Source: Cepaea nemoralis
Lineage: Eukaryota; Mollusca; Gastropoda; Stylommatophora; Helicidae
DNA: 64,000 bases
Reading direction: 5' to 3'
Assembly: GCA_014155875.1 (NCBI GenBank)
Contig: JACEFZ010012577.1
Location: forward strand, 435,279 to 499,278
Positions 1 to 10,065 of the stretch are shown piece by piece. Under the pieces are notes generated by a model, which saw nothing but the letters and a program-made list of their open reading frames with translations, did no database searches and was not told the DNA's origin. Made by a program: the position numbers and the translations under genes. How positions within the stretch are numbered: position 1 is the stretch's first letter; every line of letters starts with the position of its first letter.

Positions 1-540
1 CTACAGAAACTACACAAAAAAAGGAGGCAAACATACCAAATAAAAAGTCCTTTTAAGGACTGCAATCAGTCAAGCCAGACGAACTACCAGCCTTCACTAA
101 CAAAAGATACCACCAGAGGAGATGGGAACAAAGGACAGCCGCCGACCGATCTCCCAGCTGACGGCACAGACACAAACGCTACATAACCATTCCGAGATAG
201 GACTCACTCGTAAGAGCGCACAAGACAAGAATTATGGTGAATGAACCCACAAAAACCACGGACCTCAACAATAACCACAGCTGAAGAGGCAGGTTGAACG
301 AGGCCGAATTTGGAATTTTTCTTTTGGAAACTGGAACTGAAACTGGAACATGCAGAGAACGGGGTATAAAGATAAAACAGGGAAAGTGAGAGAAACGGAA
401 GAATAAAAAAATACTGAGAAGAGAGAGGTCAGCCTGGCCGAAAGGATAAGAGATTATTCCATCCACATCAAACGCGTTAAGCGCTTAAGACGTCTTCAAC
501 CAAACAGGGATTCAGATAAGTAACCTTTGTATTTTCATGT
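1..540. other. Unrecognised non-coding DNA
   Basis: I see no array, transposon end or plausible exon here. The short open frames have no domain-like content. Confidence 0.4.
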
Positions 541-665
541 AGTGTTTTTCGTGTACTTGTGTGTCTGTTTGTGTTTGTTCGTTCTGTACTGAAGAAGGCT
601 TCAGCCGCAAAGTCCATTTTGTTTCTAGTAATCGTGTGCTAGTAAAACTCCAATCTACTTCTCAT
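541..665 (+). repeat. Dispersed repeat E, copy 1 (hammerhead-like core)
   Basis: The segment matches minus-strand copies near 46.9, 56.9 and 60.8 kb. All share a GT-rich lead, a CTGANGA-like block, a small GGC/GCC hairpin and a following stretch of about 45 nt ending near 'CTAGTAAA'. In this copy the core is 589-614: CTGAAGA is intact and the GAAA block has changed to GCAAA. It is probably part of the untranslated end of a retroelement; no coding part is attached. Confidence 0.6.
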
Positions 666-1117
666 TTTGTGGTGTTTCATTCATTGCCAGCTGCAAATAA
701 AAACGTTCCATTCATAGCAGCAAAGTACCAGAACACGGGAAAACAGCACAAAAATAACTCCAACCAAACACCAAACACCCAACAGTACAACACCAACAAC
801 AACTCCGTGAAGGAATATGCCAAAATACAGGGAAGAAAAAAGCAAAACGAAGAATAAAAATGGCCGAACTCCCCCGCAAAGATGTCAACCGTATCAACGG
901 CTCAAAGATCATTGGCTGGGAGATGTCTGCACGTGCGCATGTCAAGTGGGCTGGATTATACACGTGACATATGACATACATTTGTAAGCCCAGGTCCTTG
1001 CAGGGTTAGAAGTGGAGGGGGTCATCGCGGCCGAGAGGGTAACGTGGTCGGGAAACTTGTAATGACGCGGGAATTGTTACACGTGATAGACTAGACGGAA
1101 GGAATGAAGACATTGGC
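666..1117. other. Unrecognised spacer
   Basis: Mixed-composition sequence between repeat E and the GAAA array. I recognise no domain or repeat. Confidence 0.4.
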
Positions 1118-1394
1118 TGGAAAGAAAGAAAGAAATAAAGACAGACAGACAGACAGACAGACAGACAGGGTAAAAAGAGACATTGACCGGGAAAAACAAG
1201 AAATACATTGACAGGAAAGAAAGAAAGAAAGAAAGAAAGAAAGAAACTGACTTGAAAGGTGGATTTAACGATAAGAAAGATAGAAACTGACCGGAATGAT
1301 TGATTTAAAATGAAGAAAGAAAGAAAGAAAAAAAGAAAGAAAGAAAGAAAGAAAGAAAGAAAATTTTGGTTTAGAAGAAAGAAAGAAAGAACGA

Positions 1395-1438
<44 letters not shown>

Positions 1439-1465
1439 ACGAACGAAAGAACAGGTGGATTGGGC

Positions 1466-1508
<43 letters not shown>

Positions 1509-1523
1509 AAAGGTTGGTTTTGC

Positions 1524-1570
<47 letters not shown>

Positions 1571-1600
1571 AGTTGACTGGGAAAGAAAGACACTGGCCGG

Positions 1601-1648
<48 letters not shown>

Positions 1649-1735
1649 AGAGAAGAAAGAAAGAAACTGACTTGAAAGGTGGATTTAACATAAAGAAAGA
1701 AAGAAAGAAAGAAAGAAAGAAAAGGTGGATTTAGC

Positions 1736-1766
<31 letters not shown>

Positions 1767-1781
1767 AAAGGTGGGTTTTGC

Positions 1782-1816
<35 letters not shown>

Positions 1817-1850
1817 AAATTTTGGTTTAGAAGAAAGAAAGAAAGAACGA

Positions 1851-1890
<40 letters not shown>

Positions 1891-1913
1891 ACGAAAGAAC
1901 AGGTGGATTGGGC

Positions 1914-1968
<55 letters not shown>

Positions 1969-1983
1969 AAAGGTTGGTTTTGC

Positions 1984-2058
<75 letters not shown>

Positions 2059-2088
2059 AGTTGACTGGGAAAGAAAGACACTGGCCGG

Positions 2089-2154
<66 letters not shown>

Positions 2155-2215
2155 TGAGAGAAAGAGAAAGAAGAGAAGAAAGAAAGAAACTGACTTGAAA
2201 GGTGGATTTAACATA

Positions 2216-2287
<72 letters not shown>

Positions 2288-2302
2288 AAAGGTGGATTTA
2301 GC

Positions 2303-2333
<31 letters not shown>

Positions 2334-2371
2334 AAAAGAAAGAAAGAAAGAAAGAAAGAACAGACAGACAG
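1118..2371. repeat. (GAAA)n tetranucleotide array with higher-order duplication
   Basis: Long GAAA runs are broken by short non-repetitive landmarks that recur in the same order. A 'TTTTGGTTTAGAAG' landmark is at about 1363 and 1819, 'GGTGGATTGGGCAG' at about 1453 and 1901, 'CACTGGCCGG' at about 1590 and 2080, and 'GGTGGATTTAAC' at about 1258, 1679 and 2203. Spacings of about 450-520 bp indicate duplication of a whole block followed by length change in the GAAA and GA tracts. A CAGA run opens the array and a short GACA run closes it. The long frames on both strands are artefacts of the stop-free repeat. Confidence 0.95.
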
Positions 2372-2437
2372 GTGATGTTATCAACAATTAGCTAAACTGC
2401 CAACATGCCCGAGGCTGCAGCAACTGCAACAGCACAC

Positions 2438-2482
2438 CACCCCCCCCCCCCCCACCCCCCCCCCCCCCCCCCCTCCTCCTCC
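2438..2482. repeat. Poly(C) tract
   Basis: Nearly pure C of about 35 nt with one A, then CCT units. The length is likely to be unreliable in the assembly. Confidence 0.9.
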
Positions 2483-2984
2483 CTGACAGAGGTCCCAGGC
2501 ACAGCCGCCATTAGACAGCTACCTGGCTATCAATGGCACGTGACCTTACCTAACCAATAAGAGCTCGGCAGCGCATGGCATCAATGACAAGCGTGGGAAC
2601 ATCTCGCTTGGACCGAGTTCCCTGAATGAAATTTGCGTTTTTGTGTACGCGCGTGAGCCATTTTCTTTCAGCGCTGCAGTGCTACGCCATATCCAGGCTC
2701 ACACAACTCCCCCGCATTGAGCGCACAGCTCCCCCGCAACAGGCGCTATCACTGCTTTAAATATGGCTGGCGGAAGTGCATGTTTCCTCCGTGCGTGGCA
2801 CGGCAACACATTAACAAAAAATAGTTCCTCTTTAGTAAATATGCTTGTCTCTCGCATCCTTGCCCTTGTTCTGTGTACTTATCCAGGAACTTAAAGCAAA
2901 GGCTGTCATTGCCGGCCGGTTGGTCTGTATACATCAGGCCTGTAACAACTTATATTTGGGTCTTAAAGACTGATATAAAGTTAG
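2483..2984. other. Unrecognised spacer
   Basis: Non-repetitive sequence with no recognisable coding potential. Confidence 0.4.
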
Positions 2985-3480
2985 TTTGTCATCATCATGT
3001 GTCATGAGCGTTGTCGGTCATGTTTCGCTGTGTCTCCAGTGTCGTGGATCAGCTCTGTGGCATTGTCTCGACCATGCCATTAGATTTTGACCTTTCTGCC
3101 TTTCCTTTATTCTTCTCCCCTTAATCTTGCCAGTTGTCACCAAGTTCTACAGTTTATTTCTTCTCATGACGTGCCCAAAAAATAGAAACTGTATAATTTC
3201 TCTAATCAGTTTATGGTTTTCATTTGTTTCTTGTAAGACTGGCTCATTGGTGGCTTTCTCTGTCCATGGTATTCTTTACATTCTCCTCAGAAATCACATT
3301 TCTACTGCCATTAGATGTTTTTCAACTTTTCTGCTCCTTGTCCACGCTTCACATGACACTCAACATTCTTTTTCTCGTTGCATCTGACATCTTTTTATTG
3401 ATCGGTATGTTTTCCATCTTGCAAAAGGCTACCTTCATCTTGTTCTAATCTCCTCAAGACACCTCCCATAAGATATTATG
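2985..3480 (-). pseudogene. LINE 3'-end relic, ATG-tail family (copy 1)
   Basis: On the minus strand this aligns by eye with the relics at 15130-15768 and 57785-58420. All three begin next to a short ATC/ATG run, then carry the complement of a conserved block with the order 'CAGTTGTCA', 'CTCATGACGTG' and similar words. The better copy at 15 kb reads as the C-terminal tail of a non-LTR retrotransposon reverse transcriptase. Here the frame is destroyed by many changes. It is 5'-truncated and dead. Confidence 0.55.
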
Positions 3481-3634
3481 ACTGTTTTGAGATAGTTGTA
3501 CCGATTCATTTGTTTGAAAAACCAGTTGAATTTCCTGGTAAAGAACAATGACATTTCAAAGCTACGGAAAAGATTTTAGAACACTGTGAACCAAGAAGAA
3601 GAAAATACAGTAATTATATAAAACCTGAACACTG

Positions 3635-3879
3635 TCGTTCTCCGTGGCCAAAGACTTGCGAACGCGGTTCGTGAGCCGCTTACCAGGCGTTCGAATCGCA
3701 GCTGTGACCGATTTGTGCAGCAGACCATGTCCGGTTGTGTTATAACGTGTTGGGAGCCGGTCGTTCAGAAAGCAATGGCAATCTACTGAACGTAAAATTT
3801 GCCAAGTACATCAAGAGCAGCTGAAACATGCTGGTGTTGACTGCAACGTCCTGCAAGGGATATGCAACATTTAACAAAA
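3635..3879 (+). mobile_element. SINE A, near full length, with TSD
   Basis: The tRNA-like head has a box A-like stretch at about 3640-3660 and a box B-like 'CGTTCGAATCG' near 3690. The family body follows ('CAATGGCAATCTACTGAACG'), then an A-rich 3' end. The word GAACACTG flanks both sides (3627-3634 and 3880-3887), an 8-bp target-site duplication. The length of 245 bp matches the other intact copies. It would be transcribed by RNA polymerase III and mobilised by a LINE; it encodes no protein. Confidence 0.8.
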
Positions 3880-4100
3880 GAACACTGAAGACATCTGGCT
3901 AATGAACAATATGTCTCAGAAAATGAAATACAGTGGCCAAATGAAACGTTACAGTGGCTGGGAGATAACAGTGATAGAGACGTGGTTTATGGAGGAAGAG
4001 GCTGGCATCGACCAGCACGGAGATGGACACCGGACACCTTGGGCATGGGGGTGCATGTGGCGGGAGACATGGCCAGAGATCGAGCGCCTTTTCGGCGCGT

Positions 4101-4971
4101 AGTGATGAGAGCGAGGTGATGAGAGCGAGGTGATGAGAGTGATGAGAGCTAAGTGATACGAGCTAGGTGATAAGAGTGAGGTGATAAGAGTGAGGTGATA
4201 AGAGTGAGGTGATAAGAACGAGTTGATGAGAGCGCCGTGAATGAGAGCGAGGTGATGAGAGCGCCGTGAATGGGAGCGAGGTGATGAGAGCTAGGTGATG
4301 AGAGCTAGGTGATGAGAGCGCCGTAGTGAGAATGACTTGATGAGAGTGACGTGATGAGTGTGACGTGATGAGAATGACGTGATGAATGTGATGTGATGAG
4401 AGTGGCGTGAAGACGATGACGTGATGAGAATGACGTGATGAGAATGACGTGATGAGAGTGACGTGATGGGAGCGCCGTGATGAGAATGACGTGACGAGAA
4501 TGACGTGATGAGTGTGACGTGATGAGAGTGGCGATACGAAAGTGACGTGATGATACTGACGTGATGGGAGCGCCGTGATGAGAGTGATTTGATGATAGTG
4601 ACGTGATGATAGTGACGTGATGATAGTGACGTGATGATAGTGACGTGATGATAGTGAGGTGATGAGAGCGACGTGATAAGAATGACGTGATGAGAGTGAT
4701 GTGATGAGTGTGACGTGATTAGAGCGAAGTGATGAGAGCAACTTGATGAGAGTGACGTGATGGGAGCGCCATGATATGAACGACGTGATGAAAGAGCATT
4801 GATAAGAGAGACGTGATGAGAATGACGTGATGAGAGTGCAATGATAAGAGTGACGTGATGAGAATGACGTGACGAGAATGACGTGATAAGAGTGACGCGA
4901 TGAGAGTGACGTGATGAGAGCGCATTGATAAGAGATTCGTGATGAGAGTGCAGTGATAAGAGCGCCGTGAT
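4101..4971. repeat. 14-bp minisatellite, about 60 copies
   Basis: The unit is close to 'GTGATGAGAGTGAC', with variants AATGAC, GCGCCG and 'GTGATAAGA'. Copies are considerably diverged, so the array is not recently homogenised. Minus-strand frames of 192 and 91 codons over it are low-complexity by-products. Confidence 0.95.
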
Positions 4972-5237
4972 ATCGACGTTCTGTAGAAAAACAAGCTCTA
5001 TGATGATGATGTATGCCCTATAGCGGGCGCGTTATTGTAGTTAATAGAGAACTGCGCTGACAATGTCATTAGCACGGTCGGAGGGATTTCGTCTCCTGGA
5101 CTCATTGCCTGCTAAATGAGGGAAAGACTGAGCACCCATCCCGCCCGGCACTGAGGGCTACAACATGTGAGGACCGTGATACCATTTACCCATGGCACGA
5201 CACTACTTCGGAACAAATATTATTTTGTGGAAATGTT

Positions 5238-5444
5238 AATTACAGGACGTTGCATTGAATCCCAGCATGTACTGGCTGTGTGTAATGTACTAGGAAATGT
5301 TACGTTCAGACAGCGGAGTAGTGGGTACATTCCAGACACGGGTCTGTTGGACTTAAACGTGGACTTCTCGTTCAGACAGCAGTGGCAAACTACTGAACGT
5401 AAAATAGAATTGATTGCAACGTTGTGCAAAGGATATACAACATG
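5238..5444. mobile_element. Two abutting SINE fragments, opposite orientation
   Basis: 5238-5312 is the complement of a SINE A 3' region ('TTACAGGACGTTGCATTGAA' onward). 5336-5444 is a forward tail of the related SINE C type: 'GTTGGACTTAAACG', then 'GACTTCTCGTTCAGA' and 'TGGCAAACTACTGAACG'. Both lack heads. I see no target-site duplication. Confidence 0.65.
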
Positions 5445-5635
5445 TTAAATTGTAGTTTGTCATTGCTTTCTGGGACAAACAGCTGACTTTGGTAATGTGA
5501 TGAGATGAGAAGCATTAGAGAACATCGTGACGACTGGAAGAGGGGGAGCTCTCTTTTTACACAGTCAGAGTTTGTGGTTTAAGGGTTGTGAACATATTTT
5601 CATAATCCTTCCGCCTGTCCATATGTCCATGACAA

Positions 5636-5925
5636 ACACCCACCCATCAATCAAACACCCATGCCATCGATCCATCCATCTACCTAATCCATAGATTCAT
5701 GCCATCGATCGATCCGATCCATCGAACCATTCACCCATGCATTCCAACCATCCATCCATGCTTATCCATCCACGCCACCCAACCAACCAACTATCCATCC
5801 ATCTAAGTCATCCAATCATCCATCCATACATTTGTATCATCCAATCATCCATCCACCCATGTCATCCCATCATCCATGTATCCATGCCATCCAATCATCC
5901 ATTCATCCAACCGTTCATTCAATCT
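5636..5925. repeat. Degenerate CATC/CCAT array
   Basis: Interrupted (CATC)n/(CCAT)n units across about 290 bp with many substitutions. Confidence 0.9.
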
Positions 5926-5954
5926 AGCAGACAGACACGGGACGGGTATGTGAG

Positions 5955-6058
5955 TGAAAAAGAAAGCGAGAGAGAGAAAGGGGGGAAGAGAAAGTGGGAG
6001 AGAAAGAGAGGGAGAGAAAGAGAGCGCGCGCGCGCGTGTGTGTGTGTGTGTGTGTGTA
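5955..6058. repeat. Compound GA / CG / GT microsatellite
   Basis: A GA-rich tract passes directly into a short (GC)5-like run and then (GT)n. The alternating purine-pyrimidine part at about 6024-6057 has Z-DNA-forming composition. Confidence 0.9.
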
Positions 6059-6094
6059 AAAGGTCATATCACCTAACCTCCCTGTAATCGATCT

Positions 6095-6413
6095 GCTCCA
6101 TCAATCATCAACATCCCTAAAGCCATCACTTCCAACCTTAAGGTCATAACTTCCGACATTACGGTCATCACCTGCGACCTTCCGGTCATCACTTGCGACC
6201 TTACTGTCATCACTTCCGACCTTACGGTAAATACTTGCGACCTAATGGTCATCACTTCCGGCCTTACAATCATCAGTTGCGACCTTACGGTAAATACTTG
6301 CGACCTAACGGTCATCACTTCCGGCTTTACAATCATCAGTTGCGACCTTACGGTTATTACTTCCGGTCATCACCTGCGACCTTACGGTCATCAGTTGCGA
6401 CTTTGCGGTGACC
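6095..6413. repeat. 21-bp minisatellite, about 15 copies
   Basis: The units carry 'GACCTTACGGTCATCACTT' plus two bases. Two alternating variants appear, one with 'GTAAATACTTGC' and one with 'ATCATCAGTTGC', suggesting a higher-order dimer of about 42 bp. Because 21 is a multiple of three, frames stay open on both strands; I do not regard them as genes. Confidence 0.9.
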
Positions 6414-6469
6414 GTCAACATACATGGCCATAACCACAAATTGGCGTCTGTCTTGGTTTTGAAAGGCGT

Positions 6470-6655
6470 GGGATCGTTCCTAGGACTCCGCTGGTCAGAC
6501 CACAAGTGCAGTTTTTTCCGGAGATCATTGTAGGGTCATCGCAGGAGCTACGGAGTTGGTGCTTTGTGCGAGCCTCTCCTCTGAAGGCTGACCGTTCTAC
6601 GGATAGAAGCCCTGTCAGCTGGGGTAAAGACCCGGTGCAATGAAGTTGACCCACT
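6470..6655 (+). mobile_element. SINE F-like fragment
   Basis: It shares with 38320-38525, 48595-48735 and 50940-51155 an ordered set of words: 'GGAGCTACGGAGTT', 'GTGCTTTGTGC' and 'CCGGTGCAATGAAGT'. It is strongly diverged and I see no clear head or duplication. Confidence 0.5.
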
Positions 6656-6789
6656 CGCCTGAAACCTTTATTTTGTTTTTTAATAATCATCCCTTGAGTG
6701 CCTCAAACTTATCCCATAAGTTCCCCAAAAGTCATCTCTTCCGGGTTACAAACATCCAAGGCTTTCCTACAATACTTTGATACACGTAC

Positions 6790-6823
6790 ACATCCGGTGC
6801 GCTGATGCGAGATAGCGGGTTCA

Positions 6824-6859
<36 letters not shown>

Positions 6860-7083
6860 TCACACACACCGGCCAGTTGGACTAAAATTTAGACGTCTCG
6901 TCCTTGACATGAGGAAGTAAATTACAAGTACCCCTGAAGTCGGAGTGACAGCAGGGTAATAGGGAAAGCTAATCCAAACGCAAACATCAGTCCAGCGCTC
7001 TGAAAGTAGAAGCACGCGTATGGACTACGCTTGATTTCATATCCAGCGAACGCAAAAAAAAAACAAAAAAAATTAATAAATTT
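6790..7083 (+). mobile_element. SINE B with internal (CA)n and poly(A) end
   Basis: A box B-like 'GCGGGTTCAATAC' at 6815-6827 is followed directly by (CA)n at 6825-6869. The family body then runs 'CTCGTCCTTGACATGAGG', 'GAAGTCGGAGTGACAG' and 'AATAGGGAAAGCTAAT', and ends in an A-rich tail at 7053-7083. The body matches the complement of 50209-50576 and 8394-8957. The CA run sits where the other copies have a short linker, so the microsatellite grew inside the element. Confidence 0.75.
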
Positions 7084-7440
7084 TTTAACAAGGCCACATC
7101 TGCACAGACAACAGCCGTACCATTCGGCCCCTAAATATCGCCCGTGACCACATAACCGTCCCGTCCCGTGCGATCCCCCATCTGATTATATAATGTCATA
7201 TACCACAGTGACACGCTAATTAATCATCTGTCTGACTTAACGGCCGAGACAAAACGGCTGCACCGTGTCACCCTCGATTGCACCGAGTGACCTTCGCCAG
7301 TCGTACTTGACCTATCTCTACCTCTGACCTGGTGTGACGTCTAGACAAGACGTCATCTACCTCAAGGTTCTGTTTACTTAGCCCAATACGAGCGCGCACT
7401 TCGCCATCTTTGTTTAGGTTGAGCTGAGTTATACGACATC
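7084..7440. other. Unrecognised spacer
   Basis: Non-repetitive sequence with no plausible gene. Confidence 0.4.
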
Positions 7441-8060
7441 ACTGCACTCAGGGCATTCTCATACGTGATCCGTCCTCTCGTTCAACAGCCAGGGAAGAGT
7501 CATACTACTAATCTTTCAACTGATTTAAAGTTCTCCTTGTCTTCCCTCTCAGCTTTGAAATTCTTCCAGAATCCCTGCCGATCCACCGCAATACCATTCT
7601 CTCCACATACGGGTTCTCAGGATGTTCCCCTGCCTTCTCCACATGTTCCCACAGACGCTCGACCACCTCTCCCTTGTCCGTAAGTAATCGACCACCAAGA
7701 GGTGCATTCCCTGCCAGCCTATCAGTCTGTTCATTCCCCCGCACCCCCACATGGCCAGGGCAAAATATCCATACAATTCTCACAATCTGTGACCTCTGAA
7801 GCGACGAGAGCCATTCCACACGAAACATTCCTTTCTCCACCTTGCTAAGCATACTCATTGAATCCGGAATGAATACAATGTGTTTTGCAGTGGGATGCCG
7901 CTATGACTGCTTCCACCTCCATTCTCATGCTGCAGGTCGAAGTCTCATATGCCAGACTCTCCTTTTTCAAGCATCGTCCATTAGCCTTCGCGATGAAACC
8001 TCAACCACTACGCTGATGTGCATCAAGGGAGCCACGATAGCTTACCTGCCTATCTAGTCG
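7441..8060 (-). pseudogene. LINE ribonuclease H domain and 3' end (decayed)
   Basis: Read on the minus strand from 8060, the translation gives an RNase H-like order: 'METSTCSMRMEVEAV'-type central part (the MEVEAV glutamate motif near 7925), then after a frameshift near 7895 'HIVFIPDSMSML', then 'WIFCPGHVGVRGNEQTDRLA', the H-x-G..GNE-x-x-D-x-LA end of the fold. The 3' terminus near 7441-7470 encodes an 'ECPEC' tail shared with 45505-45545 and, more weakly, 36100-36175. The last uninterrupted stretch is 7508-7858. In life this would be the C-terminal part of ORF2 of a jockey/I-type non-LTR retrotransposon, removing RNA from the RNA:DNA hybrid. The N-terminal endonuclease and RT are absent here. 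Confidence 0.75.
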
Positions 8061-8082
8061 TCAGGAATTATAATCCCCATTA

Positions 8083-8120
<38 letters not shown>

Positions 8121-8160
8121 GTGCCATGCCGGAAAGCGTGGGCGGTCATGACTCGCCATC
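8083..8160 (-). mobile_element. LINE/SINE family D 3' end with (ATTG)n tail
   Basis: A run of (AATC)n at 8083-8119 is followed by 'ATGTGCCATGCCGGAAAGCG' and a 'GACTCGCCAT' end. The same 3' end occurs at 27985-28112 (plus) and 30068-30120 (minus). The tetranucleotide lies where a 3' tail would be, as expected for target-primed reverse transcription with a simple-repeat tail. Confidence 0.7.
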
Positions 8161-8393
8161 AAAACGGACTAAAACACACCCAAAAAAAAAACAAATTAAT
8201 CACAACGGACTATATTAAAATTTGCCTGGGCCCCACGGCCGGGCCCGAAAGATGACCTGAGAAATGAAGGCGTTCGGCGTGTCACTGACCATTTCAGTCA
8301 TTCAGCAGGTCGGTCCACAAATATTCGTGCAAATTAAGTACAGGATACATGTAAAGCGCATTTGGCATGGCGCTAGAACTATATTTATATAGA

Positions 8394-8957
8394 CTTTTTT
8401 TGTCGCTCACTCGCTTAGAACTCCAGGGTAGTCCATACACACAACTTCTAGTTGTGCTGGACTGGATTTTGTGTGTGTATTAGCTTTACCGCCGGCTTCG
8501 TGGCTTAGAGGTTAGCGACTTCTCTCCGTAATCTCGTATACTCTCGTAGGCAACGTGATGACGGTGAGAATCAGCAGTGGTTCGAATTGCATCGGTAACT
8601 TACGGGGTATGTGATCCGGCCGCTCAGAAAGCAATGGCAAACTACTGAGCGTAATCTTGCCAAGAAATAAACATACAGCTGAAAGGTGCTGGTGTTGACA
8701 GCGATGTCCTGTAAAGGATATGCAAAAAGAAAAAAAACATTAGCTTTACCTATTAACAGTTTACTTCGCCAACAGGCGAACCCACTCCGACTTCAGAGGT
8801 ACTTGTATGTAATTGACGTCTCGAAGTCAGGGACGATAGGTCAACATTTTAGACTAACTGTCCAGTGTACGGGTTTGAACCTCTAAGCTCAGCATCAGCA
8901 CACTGGATGCTTAACAACACGCGTTCTTATCCATTCGGCCATGCTGACCTATAATTG
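8394..8957 (-). mobile_element. SINE B, interrupted by a SINE A2
   Basis: On the minus strand the head lies near 8957: a box A-like 'TGGCCGAATGG' and a box B-like 'GGTTCAAACCC'. The body follows, and T-rich sequence at 8394-8401 marks the poly(A) tail. The element is split at 8490/8751 by a 248-bp SINE A2. Removing that insert and one TSD copy rejoins the SINE B body. Confidence 0.8.
8491..8738 (+). mobile_element. SINE A2, full length, perfect 12-bp TSD
   Basis: The tRNA-like head begins 'GCCGGCTTCGTGGCTTAGAG' (box A region), with box B-like 'TGGTTCGAATTGC' near 8579. The common tail includes 'GCAATGGCAAACTACTGAGC' and an A-rich end. ATTAGCTTTACC flanks it at 8479-8490 and 8739-8750. A second intact copy in reverse is at 47198-47447. 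The perfect duplication shows the exact ends and implies insertion more recent than the host SINE B. Confidence 0.9.
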
Positions 8958-8986
8958 GTACTTATTTGATGATATAGTCAGTATAA

Positions 8987-9236
8987 GCCGGTCTCCGTGG
9001 CGAGGGATTATGAACGTGATTCGTAAGCCCGCTTACCCGCGTTTGAAACACAGCTGCAACCGATTTGGCAACAGACCGCTTTGCGCTGGGTTGTAACGAG
9101 TTGATATGGGAGCCGGTCGTTCATAAATCAATGGCAAACTACTGAACGTAACCTTGGCAAGATATTAACAACAGCAGTAAAATGCTGGTGGTGACGGCGA
9201 TGTCCTGTAAACAGGATTGCAAAAACACAACAAAGA
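8987..9236 (+). mobile_element. SINE A, full length, 11-bp TSD
   Basis: The head is 'GCCGGTCTCCGTGGCGAGGG', box B-like 'CGCGTTTGAAACAC', body 'GAGCCGGTCGTTCA' and 'CAATGGCAAACTACTGAACG', and the end is A-rich. The flanks read AGTCAGTATAA (8976-8986) and AGTCAGCATAA (9237-9247), one mismatch. At 250 bp this is one of the best copies for defining the family. Confidence 0.85.
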
Positions 9237-9313
9237 AGTCAGCATAACTTAATCACATTTACTTCAGAAGCCATTTCTTGGTACTCACTTTAGACAGGGT
9301 TGACTGGGGGACC

Positions 9314-9315
<2 letters not shown>

Positions 9316-9383
<68 letters not shown>

Positions 9384-10018
9384 CTCTGTTTCTCTATCTC
9401 TGTCTCTGCCTCTCACTCTGCCTCTGTCTGTCTCTCTGTCTCTCTCTGTCTCTCTCTGTGACTATCTCTCTCTGTCTCACTCTCTCTCTCTGTCTCACAC
9501 ACTCTCTGTCTCTGTCTCACTCTCTGTCTCACTCTCTCTCTCACACACACTCTCTCTCTGTCTCTCTCTCTGTCTCTCTCTGTCTCACTCTCTCTCTGTC
9601 TGTCTCTGTCTGTCTCTGTCTCACTCTCTCTCTGTCTCACTCTCTCTCTCTCTGTCTCACTCTATCTCTCTCTGTCTCACTCTCTCACTCTCTCTCTGTC
9701 TCACACACTCTCTGTCTCTGTCTCACTCTCTGTCTCACTCTCTCTCTCACACACTCTCTCTCTGTCTCTCTCTGTCTCACTCTCTCTCTGTCTGTCTCTG
9801 TCTCACTCTCACTCTCTCTCTCTGTCTCACTCTCTCACTCTATCTCTCTCTGTCTCACTCTCTCTCTCACTCTCTCAGTCTCTCTCTGTCTCTCTCTCTG
9901 TTTCTCTCTGTGTGTCTGTCTCTCTCTGTCTCTGTCTCTCTCTGTCTGTCTGTCTGTCTCTCTCTCTCTGTTTCTCTCTCTCTCTCTGTCTCTCTGTCTC
10001 TCTCTCTGTTTCTCTTTT
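9316..10018. repeat. (CT)n passing into CTCTGT-rich array
   Basis: Pure (CT)n at 9316-9379 becomes an interrupted mix of CT, TG and CA units with longer recurring blocks ('CTCTGTCTCACTCTCT'). The 248-codon forward frame is a by-product. Confidence 0.95.
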
Positions 10019-10065
10019 CCGTGAGTTAGTATTATCTATTTCTTTTAAACTGTGTGTTACAGGTT

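Noticed and set aside
1006..2214. 402-codon minus-strand frame (Phe/Leu/Ser-rich, transmembrane-looking)
   Set aside because: It is translation of a GAAA/GA array; unit translation and stop-free composition explain it fully.
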